DNA of 64,000 nucleotides. Source: Polaribacter septentrionalilitoris (GTDB taxonomy: Bacteria > Bacteroidota > Bacteroidia > Flavobacteriales > Flavobacteriaceae). Within the stretch, counting starts at the first letter, position 1; each line of letters starts with the position of its first letter. The notes below the pieces were generated by a model that was not told where the DNA came from, ran no database searches, and saw only the letters and a program-made list of their open reading frames with translations. This document shows positions 43,746 to 52,515 of the stretch, in pieces. The position numbers and the translations under genes are program-made. Location: assembly GCF_009832745.1 (NCBI RefSeq), contig NZ_VRMJ01000033.1:372001-436000 (forward strand). The letters run 5' to 3'.

Positions 43746-44567
43746 CTACCAATCTTTTTCTTGTTTTATTTTCTTACCCTTAGCTTTTTTAGCGTTCATT
43801 TTCTTTTGGGTCTTTTTCTCTTCGTTATTTAAACTCTCTAACAATTGTTTAATTTGTTCTGGAGTCATTTTACCTTGCTGAGGTTTTGGTTTCTTTTTGT
43901 TTTTATCGTCTTTATTCTTCTTTGAATCTTTCTTAGGATCCTTTTTGTCATCTTTATCGCCGTCTTTGTCGTCTTTTTTATCCTTATCCTTATCGTCTCC
44001 TTCTTTGTTCTTGTCTTTGTCCTTATTTTTATCGTCTTTATCTTTTTTGTCCTTGTCTTTATTATCCTTGTTATCTTTATTTTTATCGTTTTTGTTGTCC
44101 TTATTTTGTTTGTTTAACAACTTTTTTGCGACAGCTAAATTATAACGTGTCTCATCATCTTTTGGATTATTTCGCAACGAATTTTTATAGGCATCTACAG
44201 CACCTTGATAGTTTTTAGATTCCATCATAGCATTACCAATGTTATGGTATGCTTCTGCTCTGGTAAACTTATCTTTAGCAGTTTTTGCAGTAAGTTCGTA
44301 TTGCGGAATTGCTTCTTTAAAATTTTTGCTCTGATACAAAGCATTTCCCATATTATAAGATGCCTTGTCGTAATCAGAATCGTTGCCTAATGCTTTTCTG
44401 TAGGCTACAGAAGCATCTGTAAATTGCTGTTTTTTATATAAATCGTTTCCTTGGCGTAACAATTTTCTTGCTTTACGTTGTAATGCAATAGAATCTTTTT
44501 GTGCTACCACTTCTTTGGATGAAAACACCATCAAGAAAACAACTAAAATGTATTGTAAGTTTTTCAT
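43746..44567 (-). CDS. batC: BatC: TPR protein with Asp/Lys-rich tail
   Basis: 273 residues from ATG 44567 (MKNLQYILVVFL). A longer frame to 44651 would overlap batB and lacks a signal, so is rejected. Signal peptide about 1-21, three TPRs (GNDLYKKQQFTDASVAYRKA, YNMGNALYQSKNFKEAIPQY, YHNIGNAMMESKNYQGAVDA), then about 90 residues made almost only of D, K, N and E, ending with a short basic helix. The charged tract is probably disordered. It lies 1 bp from batB. Confidence 0.88.
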   Translation of the reverse strand: MKNLQYILVVFLMVFSSKEVVAQKDSIALQRKARKLLRQGNDLYKKQQFTDASVAYRKALGNDSDYDKASYNMGNALYQSKNFKEAIPQYELTAKTAKDKFTRAEAYHNIGNAMMESKNYQGAVDAYKNSLRNNPKDDETRYNLAVAKKLLNKQNKDNKNDKNKDNKDNKDKDKKDKDDKNKDKDKNKEGDDKDKDKKDDKDGDKDDKKDPKKDSKKNKDDKNKKKPKPQQGKMTPEQIKQLLESLNNEEKKTQKKMNAKKAKGKKIKQEKDW

Positions 44568-44568
44568 C

Positions 44569-45615
44569 TTATTTTTTGGTTTTTTCTTCGTTAAATAAAT
44601 CGACTTTTCTAAGCCATTTTGTCTTCTTTTCAAATAAAAATATATCAACAATTAAGAATAGCAAACCTAATGCCAAAAACCATTGAAATTGATCTTTGTA
44701 ATCTGAAAACTGTTTGGTTTCAAACTCGTTTTTCTCTGCATTAGCAATAATTTCTGAAATCTCTTTTACTGGGTTTTCAGTAACATTACCATCAATATAT
44801 TTTCCATCAGCTGCATCTGCTATTCCTTGTAAAACGTCTGGTTTACGTTTGGTGATAACTGTTTCTCCTTTTCGATCTTTTTTGTAACCTATCATAGAGC
44901 CATTTAAGCGCATAGGAATTGGCCCACCATTTTCTGTACCAACACCAACTGTATAGATTTTTACACCTTCGTTTGCGATATTATTGGCTACTTGCTTAGT
45001 TTCTTCTTGATGATCTTCACCATCAGAAATAATGACTAAAAAACGATTGGTTTGCTCATCATTATTGTAATATGTTTTTGCTAGTTCAAGAGCTTCATTT
45101 ATTGCTGTTCCTTGACTAGAAACCATATCTGGATTTGCATTTTGCAAAAACATATTGGCAGCTGCATGGTCTGTTGTTATTGGTAATAATGGATAAGAAT
45201 TACCAGCATAAATAATGATTCCAACTCTATCTGAACCTAATTTATCAATGATTTTAGAAATGATTTGTTTTGCCTTTTCTAATCGATTGGGCGCAATATC
45301 TTCTGCTAACATACTTTTAGAAACATCCAAAGCAAAAACAACATCTACACCTTCTCTTTTAACTGTTTTTAGTTTGGTTCCCATTTTAGGATTTACCAAA
45401 GAAATAATTAAAAATGCGATTCCAACTAACAGTATAATCAATTTTAATGTCGATTTAAATATTGATGAATTTGGTGCTAATCTTTGTAATAAAATGCTGT
45501 CCGAAAATTTCTTTTGGGTTCTTTTTTTCCACCATAAAACCAACAGAAATACCACAACCATTGCAGGAATGATTAGGAGTAGTGTGAAATAAATTGGTTC
45601 TTCTATTCTGTACAT
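44569..45615 (-). CDS. batB: BatB: membrane VWA-domain protein
   Basis: 348 residues. Two N-terminal helices (about 8-27, 57-75), a VWA domain with MIDAS motif DVSKSML (residues about 92-98) and later SDGEDHQEE, and a C-terminal helix (about 315-335). The VWA domain should bind a divalent metal and face the periplasm. 1 bp downstream of batA. Paralogue of batA. Confidence 0.9.
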   Translation of the reverse strand: MYRIEEPIYFTLLLIIPAMVVVFLLVLWWKKRTQKKFSDSILLQRLAPNSSIFKSTLKLIILLVGIAFLIISLVNPKMGTKLKTVKREGVDVVFALDVSKSMLAEDIAPNRLEKAKQIISKIIDKLGSDRVGIIIYAGNSYPLLPITTDHAAANMFLQNANPDMVSSQGTAINEALELAKTYYNNDEQTNRFLVIISDGEDHQEETKQVANNIANEGVKIYTVGVGTENGGPIPMRLNGSMIGYKKDRKGETVITKRKPDVLQGIADAADGKYIDGNVTENPVKEISEIIANAEKNEFETKQFSDYKDQFQWFLALGLLFLIVDIFLFEKKTKWLRKVDLFNEEKTKK

Positions 45616-45616
45616 T

Positions 45617-46627
45617 TTATATAAAACTCTTAAATAATGTGTTTCTTAAAATAAACTCAAGCAATAAAAAGCCTAAACCTAAAAAGACAAAAATTCTAAA
45701 CTTTTCTTGATAGTTGTAATATTTAAATTCTTCGATTTTGGTTTTTTCAAGTTTGTCGATTTCATCATAAATTTCTTTCAATGATGTATTGTCTGTTGCT
45801 CTAAAATACTTTCCTTCGGTTTCTAATGCTATTTCTTCTAACAGTTTTTCGTCTATTTCTACTTGCTGTTTTCTAAACTGTAATTTACCTGTTCTAGGAT
45901 CTCTACTCCAAGGAAAATCTGCCATTCCATTAGTTCCAATTCCGATAGTGTAGGTTTTGATTCCTAATTCTTTAGCCAACTCTGTTGCTGTTCGTGGATC
46001 TATGTTTCCTGAGTTGTTTACACCATCAGTCAATAAAATTATCACCTTACTTTTGGCAGTACTTTCTTTTAATCTGTTTACGGCAGAACCTAAGCCCATA
46101 CCAATTGCTGTTCCGCCTTCTAACTGTCCCCATTTTAATTCAGAAATGGTTCTTTTTACAATACCTTTATCACTTGTAATAGGCGTTTGTGTAAAACTTT
46201 CACCTGCATAAACTACAATTCCTATTCTGTCATTAGGTCTTCTATCTGTAAAATCGATTGCTACTTTTTTGAGCGCTTCTAAACGGTTTGGCTTTAAGTC
46301 TCTGGCAAGCATACTTGCAGAAACATCAATTGCCATAACAATATCTATACCTCTGTTAGATTTTGTTTTTTTGCTAACAGAAACGTTTCTAGGTCTTGCT
46401 AATGCTACAATAATTGCAGCCAAAGCCAATAATCTTAAAAGGTATAAAAGTGGTTTTAATTTTGATAAGAAAGAATCTGCTTTAAACCCTTTTACACTAG
46501 GTATTGTTAAGATGGCAGCATCTTTTTTTCGCATAAAGAAATACCAAACAGCTAATAATGGTATTGCAATTAGCAGCCATAAAAACTCGGGATTATGAAA
46601 TTCAAAATTACTCCAATTCATCTTCAT
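45617..46627 (-). CDS. batA: BatA: membrane VWA-domain protein
   Basis: 336 residues. N-terminal helices about 12-30 and 60-80, VWA domain with MIDAS DVSASML and LLTDGVNNSG, C-terminal helix (RIFVFLGLGFLLLEFIL). Begins MKMNWSNFEFHNPEF, a common BatA opening. Its start overlaps the preceding gene's end by 20 bp, implying translational coupling. Confidence 0.9.
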   Translation of the reverse strand: MKMNWSNFEFHNPEFLWLLIAIPLLAVWYFFMRKKDAAILTIPSVKGFKADSFLSKLKPLLYLLRLLALAAIIVALARPRNVSVSKKTKSNRGIDIVMAIDVSASMLARDLKPNRLEALKKVAIDFTDRRPNDRIGIVVYAGESFTQTPITSDKGIVKRTISELKWGQLEGGTAIGMGLGSAVNRLKESTAKSKVIILLTDGVNNSGNIDPRTATELAKELGIKTYTIGIGTNGMADFPWSRDPRTGKLQFRKQQVEIDEKLLEEIALETEGKYFRATDNTSLKEIYDEIDKLEKTKIEEFKYYNYQEKFRIFVFLGLGFLLLEFILRNTLFKSFI

Positions 46628-47534
46628 CTTCTTTTTCTTCTATAACTGGTTTTGGTTTTAAGTTACCAACTATATCTTGAGCATCTTTTCTGTCTTCTTC
46701 AATTTCTGGCGCTAAAGGTTTTGATTTTGCAAACTTTACCAAATCAGCTTCTCGCAATAAATTTTTTAATTTGTCTATGGTTTCTTGTGATGTTAAAATT
46801 ACATCAGCATCTTTAAAATCTTTAAGCATGTCTAAAACTTCATCAGTAGTTTTTTCTAGTGCAGGAACATTTAATTCACGCTCTATGTAACCACGCACAA
46901 TCTCTGTTAATTCACTATAATATTCTTTCACCTGATTGTTCTGCCACAATTGCTTTTCATCCAATTCATTTAAACGATAAATGGCTTCTTCATAAGGTGG
47001 CAATGCTCTGTAAGTTGGCTCTTCTTCTTCCTCTTTACGTTTTCTGATGACAAACCAATAAATCCAAAAACCAATGATTGCTAATGCAGCTAAAAGTAGG
47101 TATAGGTAAATTTTAAAATCATCGAAAGTATAAGGTTCGCTTTTGATAGATTTAATTGGAAATTTCTTCACTTTAGTGGTATCTACGGCAACTGTAGCCA
47201 CATTAATCAATAAAGAATCTGTTAAATAGGCTTGGTTTTTAACAAAGATTTGTTGTTGGGGTATGTAAAACGCACCACTATCAAATCCTGTTAAAATATA
47301 TTTTCTTATTAAAGAATTTTTAATAGTATCTGTATCTGTAGAATCTACTATTTCTAATCCTTTTAATTGAAGTTTAGGAATGATGACGTTCTGAGTTTCA
47401 TCAACAGAAATCTTTAAATTGAATTGCTCACCAATTCTGATGTTGGTAGTGTCAATTTCTATTTTTACCATAGCATTTTGAGCATAACTTATGGTAGAAA
47501 TTAGAATTAATATGTAAAATATATATTTTTTCAT
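46608..47534 (-). CDS. Bat-operon membrane protein of unknown function
   Basis: 308 residues from ATG 47534 (MKKYIFYILILIST, signal peptide ending SYAQN). A longer frame to 47591 would translate only the dispersed repeat. Periplasmic beta-sandwich-like domain (about 20-150), one membrane helix (about 157-177), then a cytoplasmic helical region with EEEEEPTYRALPPYEEAIYRL and a very acidic C-terminus (EEKEDEDELE). Resembles the BatD-like/DUF4381-type component found between the DUF58 and batA genes in related operons. Function unknown. Confidence 0.75.
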   Translation of the reverse strand: MKKYIFYILILISTISYAQNAMVKIEIDTTNIRIGEQFNLKISVDETQNVIIPKLQLKGLEIVDSTDTDTIKNSLIRKYILTGFDSGAFYIPQQQIFVKNQAYLTDSLLINVATVAVDTTKVKKFPIKSIKSEPYTFDDFKIYLYLLLAALAIIGFWIYWFVIRKRKEEEEEPTYRALPPYEEAIYRLNELDEKQLWQNNQVKEYYSELTEIVRGYIERELNVPALEKTTDEVLDMLKDFKDADVILTSQETIDKLKNLLREADLVKFAKSKPLAPEIEEDRKDAQDIVGNLKPKPVIEEKEDEDELE

Positions 47535-47540
47535 TGTAAA

Positions 47541-47590
47541 AGTTCTCGATACAAATTTGTTTATTCTTCTCAAATTTACTCGAACTGACA
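47541..47590 (-). repeat. Dispersed repeat copy 6, in the Bat operon
   Basis: On the minus strand TGTCAGTTCGAGTAAATTTG ... GTATCGAGAACT, sharing both ends with the nirB-nirD copy. It fills the gap between the DUF58 gene and the following membrane protein and is open in frame with the latter. Confidence 0.8.
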
Positions 47591-47601
47591 TTTTCTTGCT
47601 T

Positions 47602-48471
47602 TTATCTTCCTTTGTGTTTAAAATAACCTAATAATTTTTTCACATAACTTTCATCAACTCTTGTGCTGATGGTACCTGCGCCACTTCTTTTGAATGTATT
47701 AATGTAATAATCTGATAAACGTAAAGCATTGGCTTTATAACTATTTCTTACTGATTTTGATGAGGTATTTACCAACTGAACATTGCCAGTTTCTGCATCT
47801 AGCATAGGCACCATTCCTAAATTAGGAATCTGTTCGTCATGTTTGTCATAGACTCTAATGCCTGTTACATCGTGTTTGTTACCAGCAATTTTTAGTGTTT
47901 TTTCATAATCATCATCCATAAAATCTGAGAGCATAAATACTATGGCTCTTTTTTTCATGACACTTGATAAAAATTTTAACCCAGCAGCAATATTTGTTTT
48001 TTTACTTTTTGGATGAAATTCAATCAACTCACGGATAATTCTTAAAACATGACTTTTTCCTTTTTTTGGTGGGATGAACAATTCTATATCATCAGAAAAT
48101 AAAATTAATCCGACTTTATCATTGTTCTGCGTTGCAGAAAACGCTAAGGTTGCTGCAATTTCTGTTACGGTTTCTTTTTTAAATTGATTGGATGTACCAA
48201 ATAATTCTGAACCAGAAACATCAACCATCAACATCATGGTTAATTCACGTTCTTCTTCAAAAACCTTAACATAAGGCTCATTGTAACGTGCAGTTACATT
48301 CCAGTCTATAGACCTTACATCATCACCAAATTGATATTGGCGCACTTCAGAAAACGTCATACCACGTCCTTTGAAAGATGAATGGTATTCACCTCCAAAA
48401 ATATGATCAGACAAACGTCTTGTCTTGATCTCTATTTTACGAACTTTTTTGAGTATTTCTTTGGTATTCAA
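47602..48471 (-). CDS. DUF58 domain protein of the Bat operon
   Basis: 289 residues, soluble. DUF58 landmarks GRGMTFSEVRQYQFGDDVR and IDWNVTARYNEPYVKVFEEER, followed by a VWA-like fold with DVSGSELFG. Typically encoded next to MoxR ATPases; role unknown. The repeat at 48473-48546 directly abuts its start codon, leaving no obvious ribosome-binding site. Confidence 0.9.
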   Translation of the reverse strand: MNTKEILKKVRKIEIKTRRLSDHIFGGEYHSSFKGRGMTFSEVRQYQFGDDVRSIDWNVTARYNEPYVKVFEEERELTMMLMVDVSGSELFGTSNQFKKETVTEIAATLAFSATQNNDKVGLILFSDDIELFIPPKKGKSHVLRIIRELIEFHPKSKKTNIAAGLKFLSSVMKKRAIVFMLSDFMDDDYEKTLKIAGNKHDVTGIRVYDKHDEQIPNLGMVPMLDAETGNVQLVNTSSKSVRNSYKANALRLSDYYINTFKRSGAGTISTRVDESYVKKLLGYFKHKGR

Positions 48472-48472
48472 C

Positions 48473-48546
48473 GTGTAACTGTTTAATTGTTTAAAAGTGT
48501 AACTGTTGGTTTTGTGTAATTGTTAAGGTTTAAACAATTACACATT
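48473..48546. repeat. Second-family repeat (GTGTAATTGTTTAA units)
   Basis: Contains GTGTAACTGTTTAATTGTTT, GTGTAATTGTT and the inverted AAACAATTACACATTTT, like the nrtB-nrtC gap at 23543-23646. It fills the entire space between moxR and the DUF58 gene. Confidence 0.7.
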
Positions 48547-49536
48547 TTATGGTACTTCTACTTCGTTGATAATTGAGTTAATGATGTCTACAGAAGTTAC
48601 ATTTTCTGCTTCAGCCTCGTAAGTAATACCTATTCTGTGACGTAATACATCAGTAACAACTGCTCTTACATCTTCTGGAATTACATAACCTCTTCTTTTA
48701 ATAAAAGCATAACATTTAGCTGCTTTTGCTAAGTTGATACTACCTCTAGGAGAAGCTCCAAAACTGATTAAATCTTTTAATTGAGGTAACTTGTATTTTT
48801 CTGGATAACGAGTTGCAAAAATGATGTCAAGAATGTATTTCTCGATTTTTTCATCCATATAAACTTCATTCACAGACTCACGAGCTTTTAGAATTTGCTC
48901 TACAGAAATTACAGGGTTTACAGTTGCAAATCCGCCAGATAAATTTTGACGCATAATCATTTGCTCATCTTGTAATCGAGGATAATCAATCACTACTTTT
49001 AGCATAAAACGGTCAACCTGTGCCTCTGGTAAAGGATATGTTCCTTCTTGTTCAACAGGGTTTTGAGTTGCCATTACTAAAAAGGGTTCGTCTAATTTAA
49101 AGGTTTCATCACCAATAGTAATTTGACGTTCTTGCATTGCTTCTAATAAAGCAGATTGTACTTTTGCAGGTGCTCTGTTAATCTCATCTGCTAACACAAA
49201 ATTGGCAAAAATAGGTCCTTTTTTTATTTCGAAACTATTTTTCTGCATATTGTAAATCATAGTACCTACAACATCTGCTGGCAATAAATCTGGTGTAAAC
49301 TGAACTCTACTAAAGCTTCCTTGTACTGCTTTAGATAAAGTATTTATGGCTAATGTTTTTGCTAAACCAGGTACACCTTCTAGTAAGATATGACCATTAC
49401 CTAACAATCCAATTAGTAGGCTTTCAATCATTTGTTTTTGCCCAACAATTACTTTATTCATTTCTAAAGTAAGTATGTCTATAAAGGCACTTTCTCTTTC
49501 TATTTTCTCATTAATAGCTCTTACATCTACATCCAT
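48547..49536 (-). CDS. moxR: MoxR-family AAA+ ATPase
   Basis: 329 residues. Walker A EGVPGLAKT, Walker B VLADEINRAPAKVQ, sensor ATQNPVEQEGTYPLPEAQ, and the C-terminal lid domain (SFGASPRGSINLAKAAK). MoxR ATPases act as chaperones with VWA proteins, here presumably BatA and BatB. First gene of an eight-gene operon (moxR, DUF58, membrane protein, batA-E). Confidence 0.94.
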   Translation of the reverse strand: MDVDVRAINEKIERESAFIDILTLEMNKVIVGQKQMIESLLIGLLGNGHILLEGVPGLAKTLAINTLSKAVQGSFSRVQFTPDLLPADVVGTMIYNMQKNSFEIKKGPIFANFVLADEINRAPAKVQSALLEAMQERQITIGDETFKLDEPFLVMATQNPVEQEGTYPLPEAQVDRFMLKVVIDYPRLQDEQMIMRQNLSGGFATVNPVISVEQILKARESVNEVYMDEKIEKYILDIIFATRYPEKYKLPQLKDLISFGASPRGSINLAKAAKCYAFIKRRGYVIPEDVRAVVTDVLRHRIGITYEAEAENVTSVDIINSIINEVEVP

Positions 49537-49564
49537 GTTGATTGTGTTTAATTTTTAATGCAAA

Positions 49565-49572
49565 CAAAGCTA
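49565..49572 (-). promoter_or_regulatory. -7 element of the moxR-bat operon
   Basis: TAGCTTTG on the minus strand fits TAnnTTTG, 28 bp before the moxR ATG. Confidence 0.5.
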
Positions 49573-49632
49573 CAATTTTAACAAAATTAATTTGTTAAAA
49601 CAAGGTTAAAGGTTATTGTATTTACGGCTGTT

Positions 49633-50409
49633 TTAAGACGTTTTTTCGTTAAACTCTGTTAATTGAAAAGTGTTAGTATCAAAAGCACCAAAAGTGAAGT
49701 ACTTTATCCAGTCTCCAAGGTTGATATATGTAGCGTTTTCTTGTAGTTTTATTTCTAACGGAAGGTGTCTGTGACCAAATACAAAATAATCGTAGTGTTG
49801 TTCTTTTAGTTTTTGCTTACAATACAGAACTAACCATTCGTTTTCATCACCTAAATATTTAGCATCTTCATCTCCAGAAATGAGTTTGTTTTTTACAGAC
49901 ATATAATGGCCTAAACGTACTCCTAAATCTGGATGTAGCCATTTAAACATCCATTGAAATAAAGGAAAGGTAAACACTTTTTTCATACGTTTATAGCCTT
50001 TGTCTCCAGGGCCTAAACCATCACCATGACCAATGAGAAATTTTTTATTGTTGATGAGAAATTCTTGCGGTTCATGAAAAACAGGAATATTGAGTTCTTT
50101 CTCAAAATAATCATTCATCCATAAATCGTGGTTCCCTACAAAAAAGTAAATTGGAATTCCTGAATCTTTAATTTCTGCTAATTTCCCTAGAACTCGTACA
50201 AATCCTTTAGGAACAACTGTTTTGTACTCGAACCAAAAATCAAACAAATCACCTAATAAAAAAATGCCTTCAGCATCTTTTTTTACTTCATCTAACCAAG
50301 CTACAAACTTTTTTTCGCGAGGTAAACTTTCTTCTGCAGTAGGAGCACCCAAATGTTGGTCTGAAGCAAAGTAGACTTTTTTGTTTTTGGAAGTGTTGAT
50401 TGTAATCAA
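49633..50409 (-). CDS. lpxH: UDP-2,3-diacylglucosamine diphosphatase
   Basis: 258 residues. Calcineurin-like metallophosphoesterase with metal-binding motifs SDQHLGAP, GDLFDFWFE, GNHDLW, GHGDGLGPGD and GHRHLP, the LpxH pattern. Cleaves UDP-diacylglucosamine to lipid X in lipid A synthesis, on the inner face of the inner membrane. Monocistronic or separately promoted. Confidence 0.88.
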   Translation of the reverse strand: MITINTSKNKKVYFASDQHLGAPTAEESLPREKKFVAWLDEVKKDAEGIFLLGDLFDFWFEYKTVVPKGFVRVLGKLAEIKDSGIPIYFFVGNHDLWMNDYFEKELNIPVFHEPQEFLINNKKFLIGHGDGLGPGDKGYKRMKKVFTFPLFQWMFKWLHPDLGVRLGHYMSVKNKLISGDEDAKYLGDENEWLVLYCKQKLKEQHYDYFVFGHRHLPLEIKLQENATYINLGDWIKYFTFGAFDTNTFQLTEFNEKTS

Positions 50410-50444
50410 AAAAAGATGTGTTTAAATGGTAAAAATAGAAAAAG

Positions 50445-51176
50445 TTATTGATTAATTGTGCCTAAGCTAAAAACAGTTTTTCCGTTTGCACTGATAAGTT
50501 TTTGAGCATCAAAATTTGGCATTAAAACTGTATTGAGCTGATTTAAATTCCAAGTATTTGGATTTTTAAACCATTCTGCAATGTTCATTTTAATTTCAAT
50601 AGTTGTATTATTTTTGATTTCTACAGTTCCTAAATTGACTAAAAATGATGTGTCTTCAAATACTAAATTATTAGGATTACTTCTATCTACAGCACGAATT
50701 GCGTGATAATTAAAGTTGGCGTCTTGATTGTTTGTGTCTTTGTATTTACCATCAAACTGCATGTAATGATAACCACCACCTAACATTCCTGGAACACCAA
50801 AATTTACTGAGTTTAAGTCTTGATAAATTCCGTCTTGATTGTCAAGATCAGAAAAACCAAACCTAAAATTTAAGTTATAGATTCCTGGTGCTATATCTGA
50901 AATTGTAATTAAGTTGCCTGAGTTTTCTCCAACATCTACTAGAAAATAATTTTCTTCTCCTTGTAAACTAAGATTAGAAATTAAGTATCGTAAACGAACT
51001 ATACTAACTGTTTCTCCGTTTTTGGTGGTAAATTTAAACGCGTTAAAATCTTGATTGGTAACAGTTGTTTCGTTCCAATTTTGAGTAAATTTTAGAGTAA
51101 CTGCAACATTTTCATCAGAATTACTACAAGAATAGAAGCCTAATGTTATAAAAAAAAGAACAATAAATTTTTTCAT
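50445..51176 (-). CDS. MbnP-like lipoprotein
   Basis: 243 residues. Lipobox GFYSC with Cys17. The mature domain has VRLRYLISNLSLQ and GMLGGGYHYMQFDGKYK, matching MbnP-type proteins. MbnP usually accompanies the dihaem enzyme MbnH, which oxidises it for copper binding; no such gene is adjacent here. Last of three lipoprotein genes transcribed together. Copper binding is possible but not shown by the sequence. Confidence 0.7.
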   Translation of the reverse strand: MKKFIVLFFITLGFYSCSNSDENVAVTLKFTQNWNETTVTNQDFNAFKFTTKNGETVSIVRLRYLISNLSLQGEENYFLVDVGENSGNLITISDIAPGIYNLNFRFGFSDLDNQDGIYQDLNSVNFGVPGMLGGGYHYMQFDGKYKDTNNQDANFNYHAIRAVDRSNPNNLVFEDTSFLVNLGTVEIKNNTTIEIKMNIAEWFKNPNTWNLNQLNTVLMPNFDAQKLISANGKTVFSLGTINQ

Positions 51177-51182
51177 TTTTAA

Positions 51183-52511
51183 TTATTTTATTTTGATAAT
51201 TAAAGCATCAGAAAAACCTTTATTTTCTAAAACATCTCCATTTGTACTACTGCTTTCTCCAACTGCAATTATAGATTTATCATTCAATTCTACAGCATCA
51301 TACAAGAAATCAATTTCTGAGCCACCCACTGTTTTTTGCCATTCTAAAACGCCTTCTGAATTTACTTTTGCAATTAGGGCATCATTTCTTCCCTGATTTG
51401 TAAAACCGTAATCAGTGCTTTGAGAACTACCAGAAATTAGAAATCCGTTATCTAAAGTTTTGGTAATTGAACGTGCTACATCAAAAGCAGTTCCGCCAAA
51501 TGTTTTTTCCCAAATGAGATTTCCATCAGTATTGATTTTTATCATCCAGATATCTGCAGCACCATTGTTAAAACGTACATCTTTATCAGCACTTCTTGTA
51601 TCGCCAACAATTACAAAATTACCATCATTGGTGGTTATAATTCCTCTAGCTTCATCAATTTCTGATCCACCAAAACTTTTTTCCCAAATAAGATTTCCAT
51701 CATTTGCAATTTTTACAACCCAGAAATCATAAGAACCTTTATTGTTTTTAATATCTACATCATTACTATCTGATGAACCTGCTAAAATATAGCTGTTATC
51801 AGCAGTTTGTATAACACCTAAAGGTGTATCTGTAAAAGAGCCTCCATAATATTTGCTCCATTCTAAATGTCCTGTTCTATTGAGTTTAATTGCCCAAACA
51901 TCTCCACCAGCATGTTGTTTGGCATTGGATTTTGCATTTCCTTGTCCGCCAGAAGAAGTTACGTCTAAAACACCAGTAATTAAATATCCATTATCATTGG
52001 TTTGTAATAATGAAGTGCCATAATCTGCACCAGAAAATCCGTAGTTTTTTTGCCATGAGATAGTTCCGTTTGCCTCTAACTTTATCAACCAGAAATCTTT
52101 GGCGCCAAAGTTTTGTAAAACATCTCCATCTGCACTACTACTGTAGCCTAAAAGCGCAAAACCACCATCAGTAGTTTGAATGATGTCTGCACCTCTATCA
52201 TCAGCTGTACCTCCAAAATTTTTTGACCATTGAAGCGTATCATCAGCATCATATTTTAAAACCCAAAAATTGAAACTTTCATCAGATTTATTGTTGATAT
52301 CTCCATTGTTACTCTGTGTATGTCCTAGTGTAATGTAACCACCATCTACTGTTTTTACAACAGCATTTAAAAGATCGTTTTTTGAGCCACCAAGCGTAGT
52401 TACAAATTCGATGGTATGGTCATCACTAGGAGTTTTAGTAGGTATAATTGTATTTTCTTTTGAGCAATTAAAGAGAAGAAGTGAGCAAAGAAAAAACACA
52501 AAATACTTCAC
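51183..52511 (-). CDS. Repeat-containing beta-propeller lipoprotein
   Basis: 442 residues using the GTG at 52511, which gives a lipoprotein signal KYFVFFLCSLLLFNC ending at the lipidated Cys. A longer ATG start (52562) would overlap the upstream gene by 47 bp and hide the signal, so is less likely. Seven to eight tandem units of about 50 residues follow, each with T-x-DGG-[FY], a Gly/Ser turn, a DFWV[VI]K[IL] strand and W-x-K-x-FGG, forming a probable propeller. Cell-surface or periplasmic; ligand unknown. Confidence 0.78.
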   Translation of the reverse strand: MKYFVFFLCSLLLFNCSKENTIIPTKTPSDDHTIEFVTTLGGSKNDLLNAVVKTVDGGYITLGHTQSNNGDINNKSDESFNFWVLKYDADDTLQWSKNFGGTADDRGADIIQTTDGGFALLGYSSSADGDVLQNFGAKDFWLIKLEANGTISWQKNYGFSGADYGTSLLQTNDNGYLITGVLDVTSSGGQGNAKSNAKQHAGGDVWAIKLNRTGHLEWSKYYGGSFTDTPLGVIQTADNSYILAGSSDSNDVDIKNNKGSYDFWVVKIANDGNLIWEKSFGGSEIDEARGIITTNDGNFVIVGDTRSADKDVRFNNGAADIWMIKINTDGNLIWEKTFGGTAFDVARSITKTLDNGFLISGSSQSTDYGFTNQGRNDALIAKVNSEGVLEWQKTVGGSEIDFLYDAVELNDKSIIAVGESSSTNGDVLENKGFSDALIIKIK

Positions 52512-52515
52512 AGTG

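Noticed and set aside
43800..44110. CRISPR-like array in the repetitive batC region
   Set aside because: Units are short, in-frame and degenerate, with no constant-length spacers; it is a coding low-complexity tract.
43897..44145. A long open frame antisense to the batC tail, rich in Ser, Phe and Leu
   Set aside because: It is the mirror of the low-complexity Asp/Lys tract on the other strand; composition is an artefact of that repeat and there is no start context or homology pattern.
47535..47591. Upstream start for the Bat-operon membrane protein
   Set aside because: The extra 19 residues come from the dispersed repeat and would mask an obvious signal peptide starting at 47534.
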